In this document: positions 17,773 through 28,056 of the stretch, one piece after another
Position numbering within the stretch: position 1 is the first letter of the stretch
How the letters are laid out: each line of letters starts with the position of its first letter
Source of the DNA: Francisella endosymbiont of Ornithodoros moubata
Lineage (GTDB): Bacteria; Pseudomonadota; Gammaproteobacteria; Francisellales; Francisellaceae
Reading direction: 5' to 3'
DNA: 64,000 nucleotides
NCBI GenBank assembly: GCA_002095075.2
Contig: LVCE01000005.1
Span: 1-64,000 of the forward strand
Notes under the pieces: model-generated
Databases searched by the model: none
Told to the model about the DNA's origin: nothing
Seen by the model: the letters and a program-made list of their open reading frames with translations, nothing else
Made by a program: the position numbers and the translations under genes

Positions 17773-19053
17773 TTAGTGATTAAGATCAGCTTGTATTTGC
17801 TTAGGTATAAGCATAGCAATTGGTAGGCATATTAACAAAAATATTATTACTATATTAAGAGCATTTTGATAACTTGTGATGCTATATATAGTCGTTGAGT
17901 TTGCTATAAATGTGCCAAAGTGTGTAAGAATGTAACCAACAAGTGGTAGTAAAATAATTGGTACAAAGTTGTTTATCATATTTACACCTGCTGTTGCCGA
18001 GCCCGTAGTTCCTTTTGGAGAGATTATTTTAGCTATTCCGAATGTTACAGCTTGAGGGCCAGCTGCAGCGCCAAGTAAGAAATAAAACAAAGTAAAAACC
18101 GATAAATTCATTGGTACATAAAGTATAATAGCTAAAATGATAGCAAGTGAGACTATACTTAAAACTAGCATTAGGCGATATCTATTTGTCAGTGAAGCAA
18201 TAATCGCAGCAATTGTAAAGCCTACAGCAGCTCCTATAAATAGCACTCCATTAAAATGTGATGCAAGTTCTTGGCTTAGACTAAATTTAGCTTGAATTAG
18301 TCCTACACCCCACAGAGAGCCTAAAACATTAATTGGAATAAACAGTACTGCGCCAATAATACTTGCTGCCCAGAATTGTAGATTACAGAAGATTTTTATT
18401 ACTTTAACTATAGTTTCTTTAAAATTAGCTTCACTTAAATGCGCAAATTTCACAACATGTTTAGGATTATCGCGAATAAATGTAATGATAAGCAATAATA
18501 TACCAACACCAATATATGTAAATACAGCATTACCCTCTCTCCAGCCAAGCTCAGAAACTAAGCTAGAAAGTATTATATTCGTCACTAAACCTCCCAGAAT
18601 ACCAACGACTGTTGCAAAACCTATAAACGTGGAAAAAAAATTCTCCGGAAGCCACATCCCAGCCATTTTTGCAGCTCCTATAAAGCCAAATGCAGAACCT
18701 ATTCCCATCAGTATTCTACCTGTGAATGCTATTTCATAGTAGTTAGTAGCTGAAAATAAATAATTTCCTAACACACAAAAAACAGTAGCAAAACTAATCA
18801 CGAATGTACGATTATATTTATCCAATATTACTCCTGCTGGGATTTGCATTATTGTATAAGATACAAAGTATGCCGATGATAGCATACCTAATTCTGTATG
18901 GCTGATTCCAAAATCGCTAATTAAATCATTACCCATAACGCTTGGAGCAGCACGAATAAAAAAGTCATAACTATAATTAAGCGTTGCAATTAGGCATATT
19001 ATCCAAGCTAAAGTGACCAAGGTTTTTGTATTTGGTAGATGTGATTTATTCAT
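17773..19053 (-). CDS. MFS transporter (Francisella phagosomal-transporter-like)
   Basis: A 426-residue permease with twelve predicted membrane helices and the MFS loop 2-3 signature GVILDKYNRTF. The N-terminal NYSYDFFIRAAPSVM segment resembles the other MFS genes of this window (FLRTLTG type at 43.9 kb, [12 protein letters not shown] at 45.7 kb). Together they look like one expanded family. From memory, this is the family called Francisella phagosomal transporters, with roles in amino-acid or metabolite uptake in the host cell; the substrate here is not known. The start codon lies inside the first copy of an 86-bp tandem duplication. Confidence 0.85.
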   Translation of the reverse strand: MNKSHLPNTKTLVTLAWIICLIATLNYSYDFFIRAAPSVMGNDLISDFGISHTELGMLSSAYFVSYTIMQIPAGVILDKYNRTFVISFATVFCVLGNYLFSATNYYEIAFTGRILMGIGSAFGFIGAAKMAGMWLPENFFSTFIGFATVVGILGGLVTNIILSSLVSELGWREGNAVFTYIGVGILLLIITFIRDNPKHVVKFAHLSEANFKETIVKVIKIFCNLQFWAASIIGAVLFIPINVLGSLWGVGLIQAKFSLSQELASHFNGVLFIGAAVGFTIAAIIASLTNRYRLMLVLSIVSLAIILAIILYVPMNLSVFTLFYFLLGAAAGPQAVTFGIAKIISPKGTTGSATAGVNMINNFVPIILLPLVGYILTHFGTFIANSTTIYSITSYQNALNIVIIFLLICLPIAMLIPKQIQADLNH

Positions 19054-19210
19054 AATTTGCTTTAGGTTGATGTATTAACACTATTATAATACCAGAGAAT
19101 TATTAATTATACAAGTAGTAAGATATGTGATTTATTTATAATTTGCTTTAGGTTGATGTATTAACGCTATTAGAATACCAGAGAATTATTAATTATCCAA
19201 GTAGTAAGAT
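19039..19210. repeat. 86-bp tandem duplication, two copies
   Basis: Copies at 19039-19124 and 19125-19210 are head to tail and differ at only about four positions. Copy 1 includes the first codons and start of the minus-strand MFS gene. In copy 2 the base corresponding to its start codon is changed (CAT to TAT on the plus strand). The unit therefore duplicates the 5' end and leader of that gene. There is no third copy and no spacer, so this is not a CRISPR. It could be a variable-number locus. Confidence 0.9.
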
Positions 19211-19298
19211 TAGTTGTGCTTTGGTTTTTTATCTAATATTTTATAGTTAAGAAATAGTTAATTAGAGTAGTAGTTTAATTTATTTGATCAATTATTTT

Positions 19299-22039
19299 TT
19301 ATTGTTCAGCATCAGTTTTGACTGATTTAGATTTATCACTAGCTATATACATATATACCACAAGTAGTACGAATAATGAGAATATAGCACCAATAACTAG
19401 ACCACTTGAAAATAACTACATCAATACAGTTTCTATTGATAGTACCACTCCAGATGATGTTACAAGAGGTATTACACCAACTACCATTGCTGATACAGTC
19501 ATTAATATTGGTCTTAGATGTTGAGAAGATGATGTAACAATTGTATCATATTTGTTCATCCCTTCATGTTTTTGTAGGTAGTTGGTAAACTCAACGACCA
19601 TGATACCTTGCTTTGATATTAACCTTATTAAAGTAACCAGCCCTAGCTGAGTATATATATTTAAAAATGGCCAATCAGCTCCTAAATATTGTCCAACATA
19701 GAATGGAATCAACGCCACAGAAATTGCCATTGGAATAGTAACTATGATTACCAATGAGTCTCTAAAGCTTTCAAACTGTGCTGATAATGCCAAGAATATA
19801 AGTACAATCGCAAAAGCAAATGCGACCATCATGGTATTGCCATTTTCGATATATTGACGCGCTGAGCCTGAGAAGTTATATGAGAAGCCTTCTGTAGCAT
19901 GCTTCTAACGACACTTTGTACATACTCTATAGCTTGTCCTTATGTTATGCCAGGAGCCATAACAGCTGAAATTGTCGATGCGTTTAACTGTTGGAAAGTA
20001 TTTAAGAGTAAGAGGCTGTCCTTCTGTTTTGAAAGTTACTAAAGCTGATAATGACACCTCAGAATCAAATAAATTACTAACCTCATCGGAACGAATATAG
20101 ATATTACCAAGTTGTTCTTGAGTAAGCATTTTATTCCTAGCTAATTGTGGAATAACTTGGAAATTATACTTTTAAGAAGAAGTAGTTAATATAACCTCCA
20201 GGATACGAGTAACCGAGAGTTTTAGCAATATCAGAGACATTGTAATGCCTAAAATTCCGGCTTTATCGCGATCGATATTAATATCAACAACAGGATTATC
20301 AAACTTAAGGTCACTTTGAGCAAATACAAACAAGTCACTTTTCATCATTTTGTCAATGATCTTATTAGTAATCTCATCAATAGCTTCATAATTGTTAACG
20401 TTTTGTATAACTAGAAATAGTGGAGCTCCCCCACGTGGGATATCCGGTAAAGCAGGTATTTGGTATGTGTATGTTTGAATACCAGGTAATTCAGTAACTT
20501 TTGCTTGAGCAATATTTGCAGCTTGTTGTTGTGATACTTTTTGCTCATACCAAGGCTTCATAATAAAGCCGCTAAAAATTATATTAGAACCCATTACACC
20601 ATTAAGAATGAAATTATTTTGTCTGTCTGGAACATAATCAAGTGTACTTGCTAATTTTTTACCAAAAGTTTCTAAATAGTTGATGTTTGCTGATAAAGGT
20701 GCTTGTCCCATAATTCCCAAAAAGCCCATATCTTCATTTGGAGCTAATTCAGATTTAATGCCTTTATCCATTATATTCGAGTACCTTTGATTGTAGAAGC
20801 AAAAGATTCCATGCCTTCCTCAATATGACGATAAATATTCTCTAGGACAACAATTACATCATCAACAACTAGCCCTATAGCCAAAATCATTGCTAATATA
20901 GGTAAGTAGATTAATTAAGAATCCCATAATACTCATAAGGAAAATGACCCTTAATAATGAATAGAGGAATAGCGATTATTGGTGCAATGATAGCTCTTAA
21001 TGAGCCTAAGAATAGTAACATCACCATAGATATGATTATTACAGCTTCAAAAAGTGTATGTCTTCATCAATTGAACTCTAAATGAGGTGCTATTATAAGC
21101 AACATCAACATTTAAACCGTTGGGTAGAGAAGCTGTGATATCTGGAAGCTCTCTGACTAATCGATCGACAACGTTGAAAGGATTTTTTTCAGGCGATATA
21201 ACAGCACCGGCAAGTATGGTATTTTACCATTAAAGTAAACCGAAGAGTTATAGTTTGTGCGTCTAGTTCTACTTTGGCTACATCACTAAGGCGAACTATT
21301 TGATTATCACTTTCTTGATAATTAGGTTTCTATACTCTTGAGCTGTAATGCGGGTCTCAGGGTTTAGCGTATAGTTTGAGTATAGTCCTTGGATTTGTCC
21401 ACCTGTAAACTATTTGAGCCAATAGCTGTGGCTAATTCCGCTGGTGTTAACCGCACTGACCATACGAGTCTTATTTGGATAAATACGCCTTGCATATGGC
21501 ATATTGCCTCATACATTAATTTTTGATAAACTACCTTGTGCAAGTGGTTTTGGAGTCATCTCAGAGTTTATATATGCAGATATCTCTGAGGTATTCGTGG
21601 TTTTACTAGTAAAAGCCAAAATCAAAAAAGGAAAGTTATCTGCAGGATTAAGTTTAATAGCAAGGGAGTATGCATCTTGAGGTAGCTGATTGAGTACAGA
21701 GTTAACATTTTGTACTACTTCTGAGAGTACATCATTTGTGTTGTATCCAAGTTTTACATAATATAGTAATCATACTAGTTTCCTAGTGCAGACTTAGAAG
21801 TCATATAGTCAATACCCTTTGATGAGCCAACCGTAGCTTCTAAAGGTTTAGTGACAAACGCTTGAATAGTTGCTGGATTTGCTCCAGGAGTATGATGTTG
21901 TAACTGTAATTGTTGTACTATCCATGTAAGGATACTATCTAACCTTAAGTTTAAAAAATTAACCAACCCTAACAACAATAATCATAAGACTTATTGAAAG
22001 GGATAATACAGGTCTTCTGTAAAAAGATCAATCAGACTT
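19299..22039 (-). pseudogene. RND (AcrB-like) efflux permease, heavily degraded
   Basis: Read from 22039 downwards the frames recover a hydrophobe/amphiphile RND pump. They include the N-terminal RRPVLSLSIS helix, GANPATIQAFVTKPLEATV, GYNTNDVLSEVVQNVN, DLVVDDVIVVLENI-like sequence near 20870, LAPNEDMGFLGIMGQAP (20172-20771), VDINIDRDKAGILG, and finally LSAQFESFRDSLVIIV, NIYTQLGLVTLIRLISKQGIM and RPILMTVSAMVVG (19416-19832). More than eight stops or shifts separate these parts. Such pumps work with the membrane-fusion protein encoded immediately upstream and with TolC to expel drugs and bile-like compounds. Nothing functional can be made here. Confidence 0.85.
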
Positions 22040-23245
22040 ATTACTGAATTCCTTGCTGATATATGTTGTTGCCAATTTTTACACGATTATTTATGATAGC
22101 TCATACCTTTACACACTTATTTTGTCCAGAGGTAACAATTGTTGTGCCTGGTTCTAGACCTTCAACTAAAGCTAGGTTATTTCTTGTCTCAAGTATTTCA
22201 ATATTTGCTTGTCATACTTTGTATAGTATTTTATCGGTATTGACTGTTTCATACCGCCATTCAATAGATGTATAAGATGCTTCTACAGGGTGACCATCTT
22301 TAATTTTAGGTTCTAAAGTAAACGCTGATTGGCTAAAAAGACTATATGAAATAGCATTGCGAGGTATCACGATTGAATCTTTTCTAACTGGTAAGTTAAC
22401 ATGAACTGTTAAAAACATTCCTACTACAAATCTTATGGTGAGGATTTGCATAAGTCGTTTGAACAGTGATTGACTTATTAGAGTCATTAATAAAAGAGTT
22501 GATTGCTCTTATCTTTCCTGTAAAAGTTTCACCAGGATATGATATGAGTCAGAGTAGAAATTTATCTAATAGTCAATACTTATCATACTTAATTTATTTT
22601 GAGGTACCTGGAATATAATAAAAATAAGGTCGATTGTAGTAAGTGTGGTAGCATTATTACCATTATTGAAATATTGTCCTAAACTAATACTTTCTAGTAC
22701 CAATCTTACCACCAAAAGGTGTTCTAACTTCTTTGAAGCCTATTTGGGACTCTATGTTTTCAACTTGAGCTAATGCAGATAGATAATCAGCATTAGCTTT
22801 ATCAGCAGATTCTTTTGAAGTTGCTCTTTGCTTAACAAGCTTGTTATAAAGATCTTTTGTTATTTTAGCTAGTTTGAGTTTTGATAAAACTTCTTCAAGG
22901 TTAGCTTTAAAGTTGGCTGGTATCTAGTTTTTAAAATAAGTCGCCTTTTTTAACTTCTTGACCACCCTTGAAATGAATTTCGCTAACAATACCACCAGAC
23001 TATGAAGATATTTCTGTAGATTGAATTGCTTGATCTTCACCAATAGTGTTAATGACTTGTTTCCAATCAGTTTTTTCAACTACTGATGATGTTGTCACAA
23101 CAGGCTGTGGTACATATACTGCCATGCCTTTTTTGATCATGCTTTGAATAAACTCAGCAAAACCAAAAATACCACCAAAAAGTATTAGTGTTGCAACTAC
23201 GATAGCAATAGAAGCTGTTCTTTTATATTTGAGTTTATGGAGTTT
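22040..23245 (-). pseudogene. RND efflux membrane-fusion protein (AcrA-like), degraded
   Basis: The partner of the pump that follows on the same strand. From the start side come an N-terminal helix (SIAIVVATLILFGGIFGF), AVYVPQPVVTTSSV, the lipoyl-like half GGIVSEIHFKGGQEVKKGDLF, a coiled-coil hairpin (LEEVLSKLKLAKITKDLY, then QRATSKESADKA), GFKEVRTPFGGKIG for the second lipoyl half, the barrel domain, and near the end VEGLEPGTTIVTSGQ. Stops interrupt after the first lipoyl segment and repeatedly later. No clear initiator survives; the boundary near 23245 is approximate. The pump frame begins immediately after its stop. Confidence 0.8.
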
Positions 23246-23384
23246 ATTTTAATATAGTTAATTTGGAAGATGAAATAAACGATTGCTAATGATATTCCAA
23301 GTTTTCTAAGCACAAGCCAAGCTATTACTAGTTGTGATAACAAAAATAGAATAGTTCTTTTTGCTTGAGTTGATTTTTTTTCAT
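23197..23384 (-). pseudogene. Small membrane protein remnant
   Basis: Starting at the ATG at 23384, a run of eight adenines puts the frame off by one. In the other frame the sequence reads TILFLLSQLVIAWLVLRKLG and ISLAIVYFIFQIN, two likely membrane helices, and ends at 23197 inside the membrane-fusion gene. It resembles a small inner-membrane protein of about 60 residues placed between dsbB and the efflux operon. I do not recognise the family. The single A-run shift is its only visible lesion. Confidence 0.35.
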
Positions 23385-23424
23385 GTCTAAAAAAGTTTTC
23401 TTAAAATCCACTGTTTTATCCCAC

Positions 23425-23927
23425 TTATTTTCTTAATATTCTAACTAAAAAGTTTACACAATTTATGACCAATAATGATATAAAAAATATAAAACTATAT
23501 ACAGCTAAACTAACGCCAGATATTTGTTCAGAAATACCAGTACAGCTATTGATTGTTCCTGTTATTGATTTGGTAGCATCAAGTAAAAACTTATTGCTAA
23601 CGGCCCTACAAGCGGTATTATTGCTGTTAATATCTGTCAAGAAATACTGCATATAAGCTTGATCCGCGGCAATATATGCACCTAATACTAATACTATTAT
23701 GGTTACTAGTTGTATTATTGTGGAAAATTCTTGAAATTTTTTACTGCTAATGCTAATAAACTAAGTACCATAATACAAAATACACATAATTGCTGAATTA
23801 GACATAAAGGACATGGTTTCCAATCTAATATACTAACCGTGTAAATGACTATACCTAAAGCTATAAAGCAAACTAAAGTATTAAATATAAGTATGTAGAT
23901 ACCTAATTTTTTCATTACAATATTCAC
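23425..23927 (-). pseudogene. dsbB: Disulfide bond formation protein DsbB, frameshifted
   Basis: DsbB reoxidises DsbA by passing electrons to quinone. Part one (23927-23715) has a membrane helix and the redox motif KPCPLCLIQQ. The frame then shifts within an AAAAAATTT run near 23733 into part two, which gives the third helix, the second cysteine pair (TACRAV and INSCTG) and helix four, ending at 23425. All functional residues remain; only one single-base shift separates the halves, so this is either a recent loss or a sequencing error. It lies just before the efflux remnants on the same strand. Confidence 0.8.
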
Positions 23928-23955
23928 AGAAATAAAAATAATTTTCGTAATTGTA

Positions 23956-25053
23956 TCATAGTTTTAATTGCTTTTTTATAATATCTGTATATAGCTGAGC
24001 TAGAGTGGTTCTGAGTTTATCTTTAGGTGTTTTTGTTACTAACTCATGAACTTTTATACTATTAATCGTATTGATAGTGGTTTGTAATAGCTGATAATTC
24101 CTAGGTGGAATCTTAAAACTGCGTATGCTTAGGTATTTTTTGTAGACATTTAAACTAATCTCAAATAAATTTTTGTCACGTATAATATTTGCATTTTTGA
24201 TTAGTTGAAATGTATCTTCAGCAGTTATGGTTTTATCTTCGAGTATTTTGTTGATAGTGCTACTTGCTTTTAAAAGTTTGTACTGCTTATTTGTCAATAA
24301 AAGTTCCTTTCTAACATCATCTAATTGTTGTTGGGGAATCTTAAGTAGGCAAAGAGTTATTTTTTCATCGACATTAGAACTTTGATAGCTGTTATTTTCA
24401 AAAAAACATCTACTAGGTATCGATGATAAAATTTTACTAATGTTTGGGAATATTATTTCCAATACCTCTAATTGGTCTAAGGTAGCAAAAAATATATTAG
24501 GGTTGTTAAGAGCTTTGATAAGCTCTATGTGTAATCTTTCGCGCGTTAAATGATTTAATTCGCCTGATCTAAGCAATTTTTTTGTAAGTTTAAGCGTTTC
24601 TCGGGCTATTGAGAAGTTGAAATTGCTAAGTTGGGTCTTAAAACGCGCAAGCCTGACTACGCGGAGTGGGTCTTCAATAAAAGCTTCTGATGTATGGCGT
24701 AAAATCCTATTTTGGAGATCAATCTGACCATCAAAAGGATCGATTACGTTATTGTTTTTATCGATTGCTATCGAGTTGATTGTAAGATCTCTACGTTTAA
24801 GATCATCCTCGAGAGTTATATCTTTTGAGAAATTGACTTCAAAGCCTGTGGTAGTTTTCTTTTCTGACCTTGCTAAAGCGTATTCTTGTTTGCTTTGTGG
24901 GTGTATAAAAACTGGAAAGTTAGCAGTTATTTTTATAAAACCATTTGCTAACATTTCTCTTTCTGTTGTACCAACAACTACCCAATCTTTATCTTTAGGT
25001 GTTATGCCTAATAGCATATCTCTAACAGCGCCGCCGACTAAATAAAATTTCAT
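23956..25053 (-). CDS. cca: CCA tRNA nucleotidyltransferase
   Basis: Cca adds or repairs the 3' CCA of tRNAs. The 365-residue protein starts with [13 protein letters not shown], continues with the metal-binding [21 protein letters not shown], and the nucleotide-specifying [12 protein letters not shown] and [13 protein letters not shown] segments. It lacks the C-terminal HD phosphohydrolase domain of the enterobacterial enzyme, which explains its shorter length; the frame itself is intact. It is divergent from msbA across about 100 bases that probably hold both promoters. Confidence 0.92.
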   Translation of the reverse strand: MKFYLVGGAVRDMLLGITPKDKDWVVVGTTEREMLANGFIKITANFPVFIHPQSKQEYALARSEKKTTTGFEVNFSKDITLEDDLKRRDLTINSIAIDKNNNVIDPFDGQIDLQNRILRHTSEAFIEDPLRVVRLARFKTQLSNFNFSIARETLKLTKKLLRSGELNHLTRERLHIELIKALNNPNIFFATLDQLEVLEIIFPNISKILSSIPSRCFFENNSYQSSNVDEKITLCLLKIPQQQLDDVRKELLLTNKQYKLLKASSTINKILEDKTITAEDTFQLIKNANIIRDKNLFEISLNVYKKYLSIRSFKIPPRNYQLLQTTINTINSIKVHELVTKTPKDKLRTTLAQLYTDIIKKQLKL

Positions 25054-25107
25054 TGCTTAAATAAACTAAGCATCTCTCTGATTACTTTATGTTAGCAGAA
25101 AAAAGTG

Positions 25108-25113
25108 TATAAT
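25108..25113 (+). promoter_or_regulatory. Candidate -10 box for msbA
   Basis: A perfect TATAAT preceded by TG lies 44 bases before the msbA ATG in the cca-msbA divergent gap. A weak TTTATG sits 16 bases upstream as a possible -35. The match is by eye only. Confidence 0.45.
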
Positions 25114-25156
25114 TATTTGTTATTTGTGTCGCTTTTTAACAAATTTATAAATTTTT

Positions 25157-26986
25157 ATGGCTAATATGATTGATAAAATAGATCTTAAGTCTCGAGGATC
25201 TAGTAATCTGAGTGGAGAAATGTCCAACAAGCAGAAAGTAGGCACTCTTTATAAAAGGTTATTATTACAAGTTAAACATTTATGGCATTTTCTGGTTTTG
25301 GCTGCTATTGGAAGTATATTTTTCTCAGCTGCTGATGCTTCAATGATATATCTGATTAATCCGATCTTAAATTATGGTTTCAGTCCTGGTGGTGGTATTA
25401 CTAAACAAAGTGCTTCGATACTAATGCTTATGGGTGTTGGTATGGTTGGTTTATTAGCACTCAGGTCAATTGGTTCATTTGTATCACAGTACTTTATAGG
25501 TTCTTTGGGGCAGAAAGTTGTCTATAAGTTTAGAAAAGATATCTACAAGAGATTTATGGATCTACCAGCTAGCTTCTTTGATAAGCACTCAACAGGACAG
25601 ATTATCTCAAGATTACTATACAATGTTGACCAGGTTACAGAGGCTACCTCAACTGCAATTATAACAGTTGTTCAAGATGGAACTTTTGTTATTGGTCTAA
25701 TTATTGTAATGTTTATCTCAAGTTGGCAATTATCATTATTTTTAATAGTTATAGGGCCATTTTTGGGCTTGTTTATATCTATTATTAACAAAAAGTTTAG
25801 ATCTTTAAGTAGAAATACTCAATCATCGATGGGTAATGTTACCCATACAGCTGAAGAGACGATTAGAAATTATAAAGAAATAAGAATTTTTGGTGCCCAA
25901 CAAAAACAACAAAATAAATTCTTTAAAAATCTTGATTATACATATTCACAACAAATTAGAACGATAGCTTTAGATGCGCTAACATCACCAGTAATACAGA
26001 TTATTGCTTCTTTAGTTTTAGCTTTCTCGTTATTTACAATAGCTATATTTGGGACTAATGAGGATGGTGGTTCATCTTGGTTGACAGCAGGTTCTTTTGC
26101 TTCATTTTTTGCAGCTGCAGCAGCTATCTTAAAACCGATTAAGAACCTTACTAAGGTAAATGTTGTTATCCAAAAAGCTGTAGCAGCAACTGAAGATATA
26201 TTTTATATTCTTGATTACCCTGCAGAGAAGGAAACTGGTAACGAACAACTAGGTAAAGTTGATGGTAATGTAATTATCAAAGACCTAAGTTTTGCATTTG
26301 GTGATCATAAAGTACTTAGTGGCGTCAGTATTGATATCAAAGCAGATCAGACTGTAGCGTTTGTTGGTAAGTCAGGAAGTGGTAAAACTACTTTGACTAG
26401 TATCATATCAAGATTTTACACTCAGCAGAAAGGTGAGATTCTTCTTGATGGATTTGATACAAGAAAATTAACCTTAGAGAACCTAAGGTTGCACTTATCA
26501 ATGGTTTCACAGAATGTTCATTTATTTGATGATACAGTTTATAATAATATAGCTTTTGGCCTTTCAAGAGAAGTCTCTGAACAAGAAGTAATTGATGCGT
26601 TAAAAAGAGCTAATGCATATGAGTTTGTCCAAGAATTGCCTGATGGTATTCGTACTAGTATAGGTAATAATGGTTTAAAACTATCAGGAGGCCAGCGTCA
26701 AAGAATATCAATCGCGCGAGCTTTATTAAAAAATGCTCCAGTGTTGATATTTGATGAAGCAACTAGTGCTCTTGATAATGAGTCTGAGAGAGTAGTACAA
26801 CAAGCTCTCGAAAGTTTGACTAAATCATGCACTACTATAGTTATAGCACATAGACTTAGTACGGTTGAAAATGCTGATAAGATTGTCGTGATGGATTGTG
26901 GTAAGGTTGTTGAAAGTGGTAAGCATAAAGAATTGTTAGAGCAAGGCGGACTTTACACGAGGCTATATCAATCAGGACTCCAATAG
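25157..26986 (+). CDS. msbA: Lipid A export ATP-binding/permease protein MsbA
   Basis: MsbA flips lipid A-core across the inner membrane. The 609-residue half-transporter has six membrane helices in residues 40-340 and an ABC domain with Walker [10 protein letters not shown] (about 404-412), Q-loop, signature [16 protein letters not shown], Walker [12 protein letters not shown] and the switch His in AHRLST. lpxK follows five bases after the stop, the usual msbA-lpxK pairing, which ties it to lipid A biogenesis rather than drug export. No strong ribosome-binding site is seen before the ATG. Confidence 0.95.
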   Translation: MANMIDKIDLKSRGSSNLSGEMSNKQKVGTLYKRLLLQVKHLWHFLVLAAIGSIFFSAADASMIYLINPILNYGFSPGGGITKQSASILMLMGVGMVGLLALRSIGSFVSQYFIGSLGQKVVYKFRKDIYKRFMDLPASFFDKHSTGQIISRLLYNVDQVTEATSTAIITVVQDGTFVIGLIIVMFISSWQLSLFLIVIGPFLGLFISIINKKFRSLSRNTQSSMGNVTHTAEETIRNYKEIRIFGAQQKQQNKFFKNLDYTYSQQIRTIALDALTSPVIQIIASLVLAFSLFTIAIFGTNEDGGSSWLTAGSFASFFAAAAAILKPIKNLTKVNVVIQKAVAATEDIFYILDYPAEKETGNEQLGKVDGNVIIKDLSFAFGDHKVLSGVSIDIKADQTVAFVGKSGSGKTTLTSIISRFYTQQKGEILLDGFDTRKLTLENLRLHLSMVSQNVHLFDDTVYNNIAFGLSREVSEQEVIDALKRANAYEFVQELPDGIRTSIGNNGLKLSGGQRQRISIARALLKNAPVLIFDEATSALDNESERVVQQALESLTKSCTTIVIAHRLSTVENADKIVVMDCGKVVESGKHKELLEQGGLYTRLYQSGLQ

Positions 26987-26991
26987 TACTT

Positions 26992-27960
26992 ATGATAGAT
27001 AAAATTTGGTACAGATCAAAACCAAGTTTGCTTAGTTATTTGCTAGGACCAATATCTTTGGTTTTTACAAAATTTGCAAGTAAACGTAAAATAAAACAGC
27101 AATTCAATCAATATAAATCAAAAATTCCTATAATAGTAGTTGGTAATATCTCTGTTGGTGGTACTGGTAAAACTCCAGTGGTTAGAATGTTAGCTCAGCA
27201 GTATTTAGCGCAAGGTAGGAAACCGGCTATAATCAGTCGTGGTTATGGTGCAAAGGCGGATAATTATCCTTTTGAGGTAACAAATAGTACTTTGGTAAAT
27301 CAATGTGGCGATGAGCCTGTGATGTTGTTTGATGCTTTACAAGCAAAGGTGCCAATAGTTATTGCACCCCAGAGAGTTGAGGCTGTCAAGTACATTGAAA
27401 AGAATTTTCCCGATACCGATATAATTATATCTGATGATGGTTTACAACACTATAAATTAGCTCGAGATAAAGAAATAGTAGTTGTAGATGCTAGTAGAAT
27501 GTTTGGCAATAAGTTGTGTTTACCTGCTGGACCACTAAGAGAACCAATTGAGAGACTCAAAAAAGTAGATCAGATTATAGTTATAGGTAACTGCTCAGAT
27601 AAAGATAAGCAGTTACTTGCAAACTATAAAAATGTAACTTGTGCAAAAGTAGTAGCTACTGAATTTGTTAATCTATTAACGGCTGAAAAAGTATCTAAGA
27701 CCAATTTTTGTAATCAAAGTGTAATCGCTATAGCAGGGATTGGTAATCCAACAAAATTTTTTGAGACTTTAGAAAATAACGCAATAACTCTAATAGCGAG
27801 GAAAGTTTTTAAAGATCATCATAAATTTACTCAGAGTGATTTTGAGGATGTTGATAATACTAAAACTGTAGTGATGACATACAAAGATGCTATTAAATGT
27901 AAAACTTTTGCTAAAGATAATTGGTGGTATTTGGATATAGCCTTAGATGTTGATGTTTAA
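26992..27960 (+). CDS. lpxK: Tetraacyldisaccharide 4'-kinase
   Basis: LpxK phosphorylates the 4' position of the lipid A disaccharide at the inner membrane. The 322-residue protein has an N-terminal membrane-associated segment, the Walker A-like [14 protein letters not shown] (about 48-61), [15 protein letters not shown], and the [15 protein letters not shown] segment with the catalytic Asp residues. It follows msbA by five bases and is probably cotranscribed. In Francisella the 4' phosphate is later removed from mature lipid A, but LpxK is still needed for Kdo addition. The frame is intact. Confidence 0.94.
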   Translation: MIDKIWYRSKPSLLSYLLGPISLVFTKFASKRKIKQQFNQYKSKIPIIVVGNISVGGTGKTPVVRMLAQQYLAQGRKPAIISRGYGAKADNYPFEVTNSTLVNQCGDEPVMLFDALQAKVPIVIAPQRVEAVKYIEKNFPDTDIIISDDGLQHYKLARDKEIVVVDASRMFGNKLCLPAGPLREPIERLKKVDQIIVIGNCSDKDKQLLANYKNVTCAKVVATEFVNLLTAEKVSKTNFCNQSVIAIAGIGNPTKFFETLENNAITLIARKVFKDHHKFTQSDFEDVDNTKTVVMTYKDAIKCKTFAKDNWWYLDIALDVDV

Positions 27961-27999
27961 AAATCCTCTAAGTCACAACAGCATTACAACAAATGAATT

Positions 28000-28008
28000 T
28001 GCTATACT
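28000..28008 (+). promoter_or_regulatory. Candidate extended -10 promoter for polA
   Basis: TGCTATACT matches the extended -10 form TGnTATAAT with one change. It lies 48 bases before the polA ATG, in the gap after lpxK. No convincing -35 is present, as is common for extended -10 promoters. Confidence 0.45.
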
Positions 28009-28056
28009 AAGGCATATATATTACTATTAAGATGATAAAAAATTACAATAAGGTAT

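Noticed and set aside
19039-19210. Possible CRISPR or insertion-sequence end
   Set aside because: There are only two abutting 86-bp copies with no spacers, no inverted repeats and no transposase.
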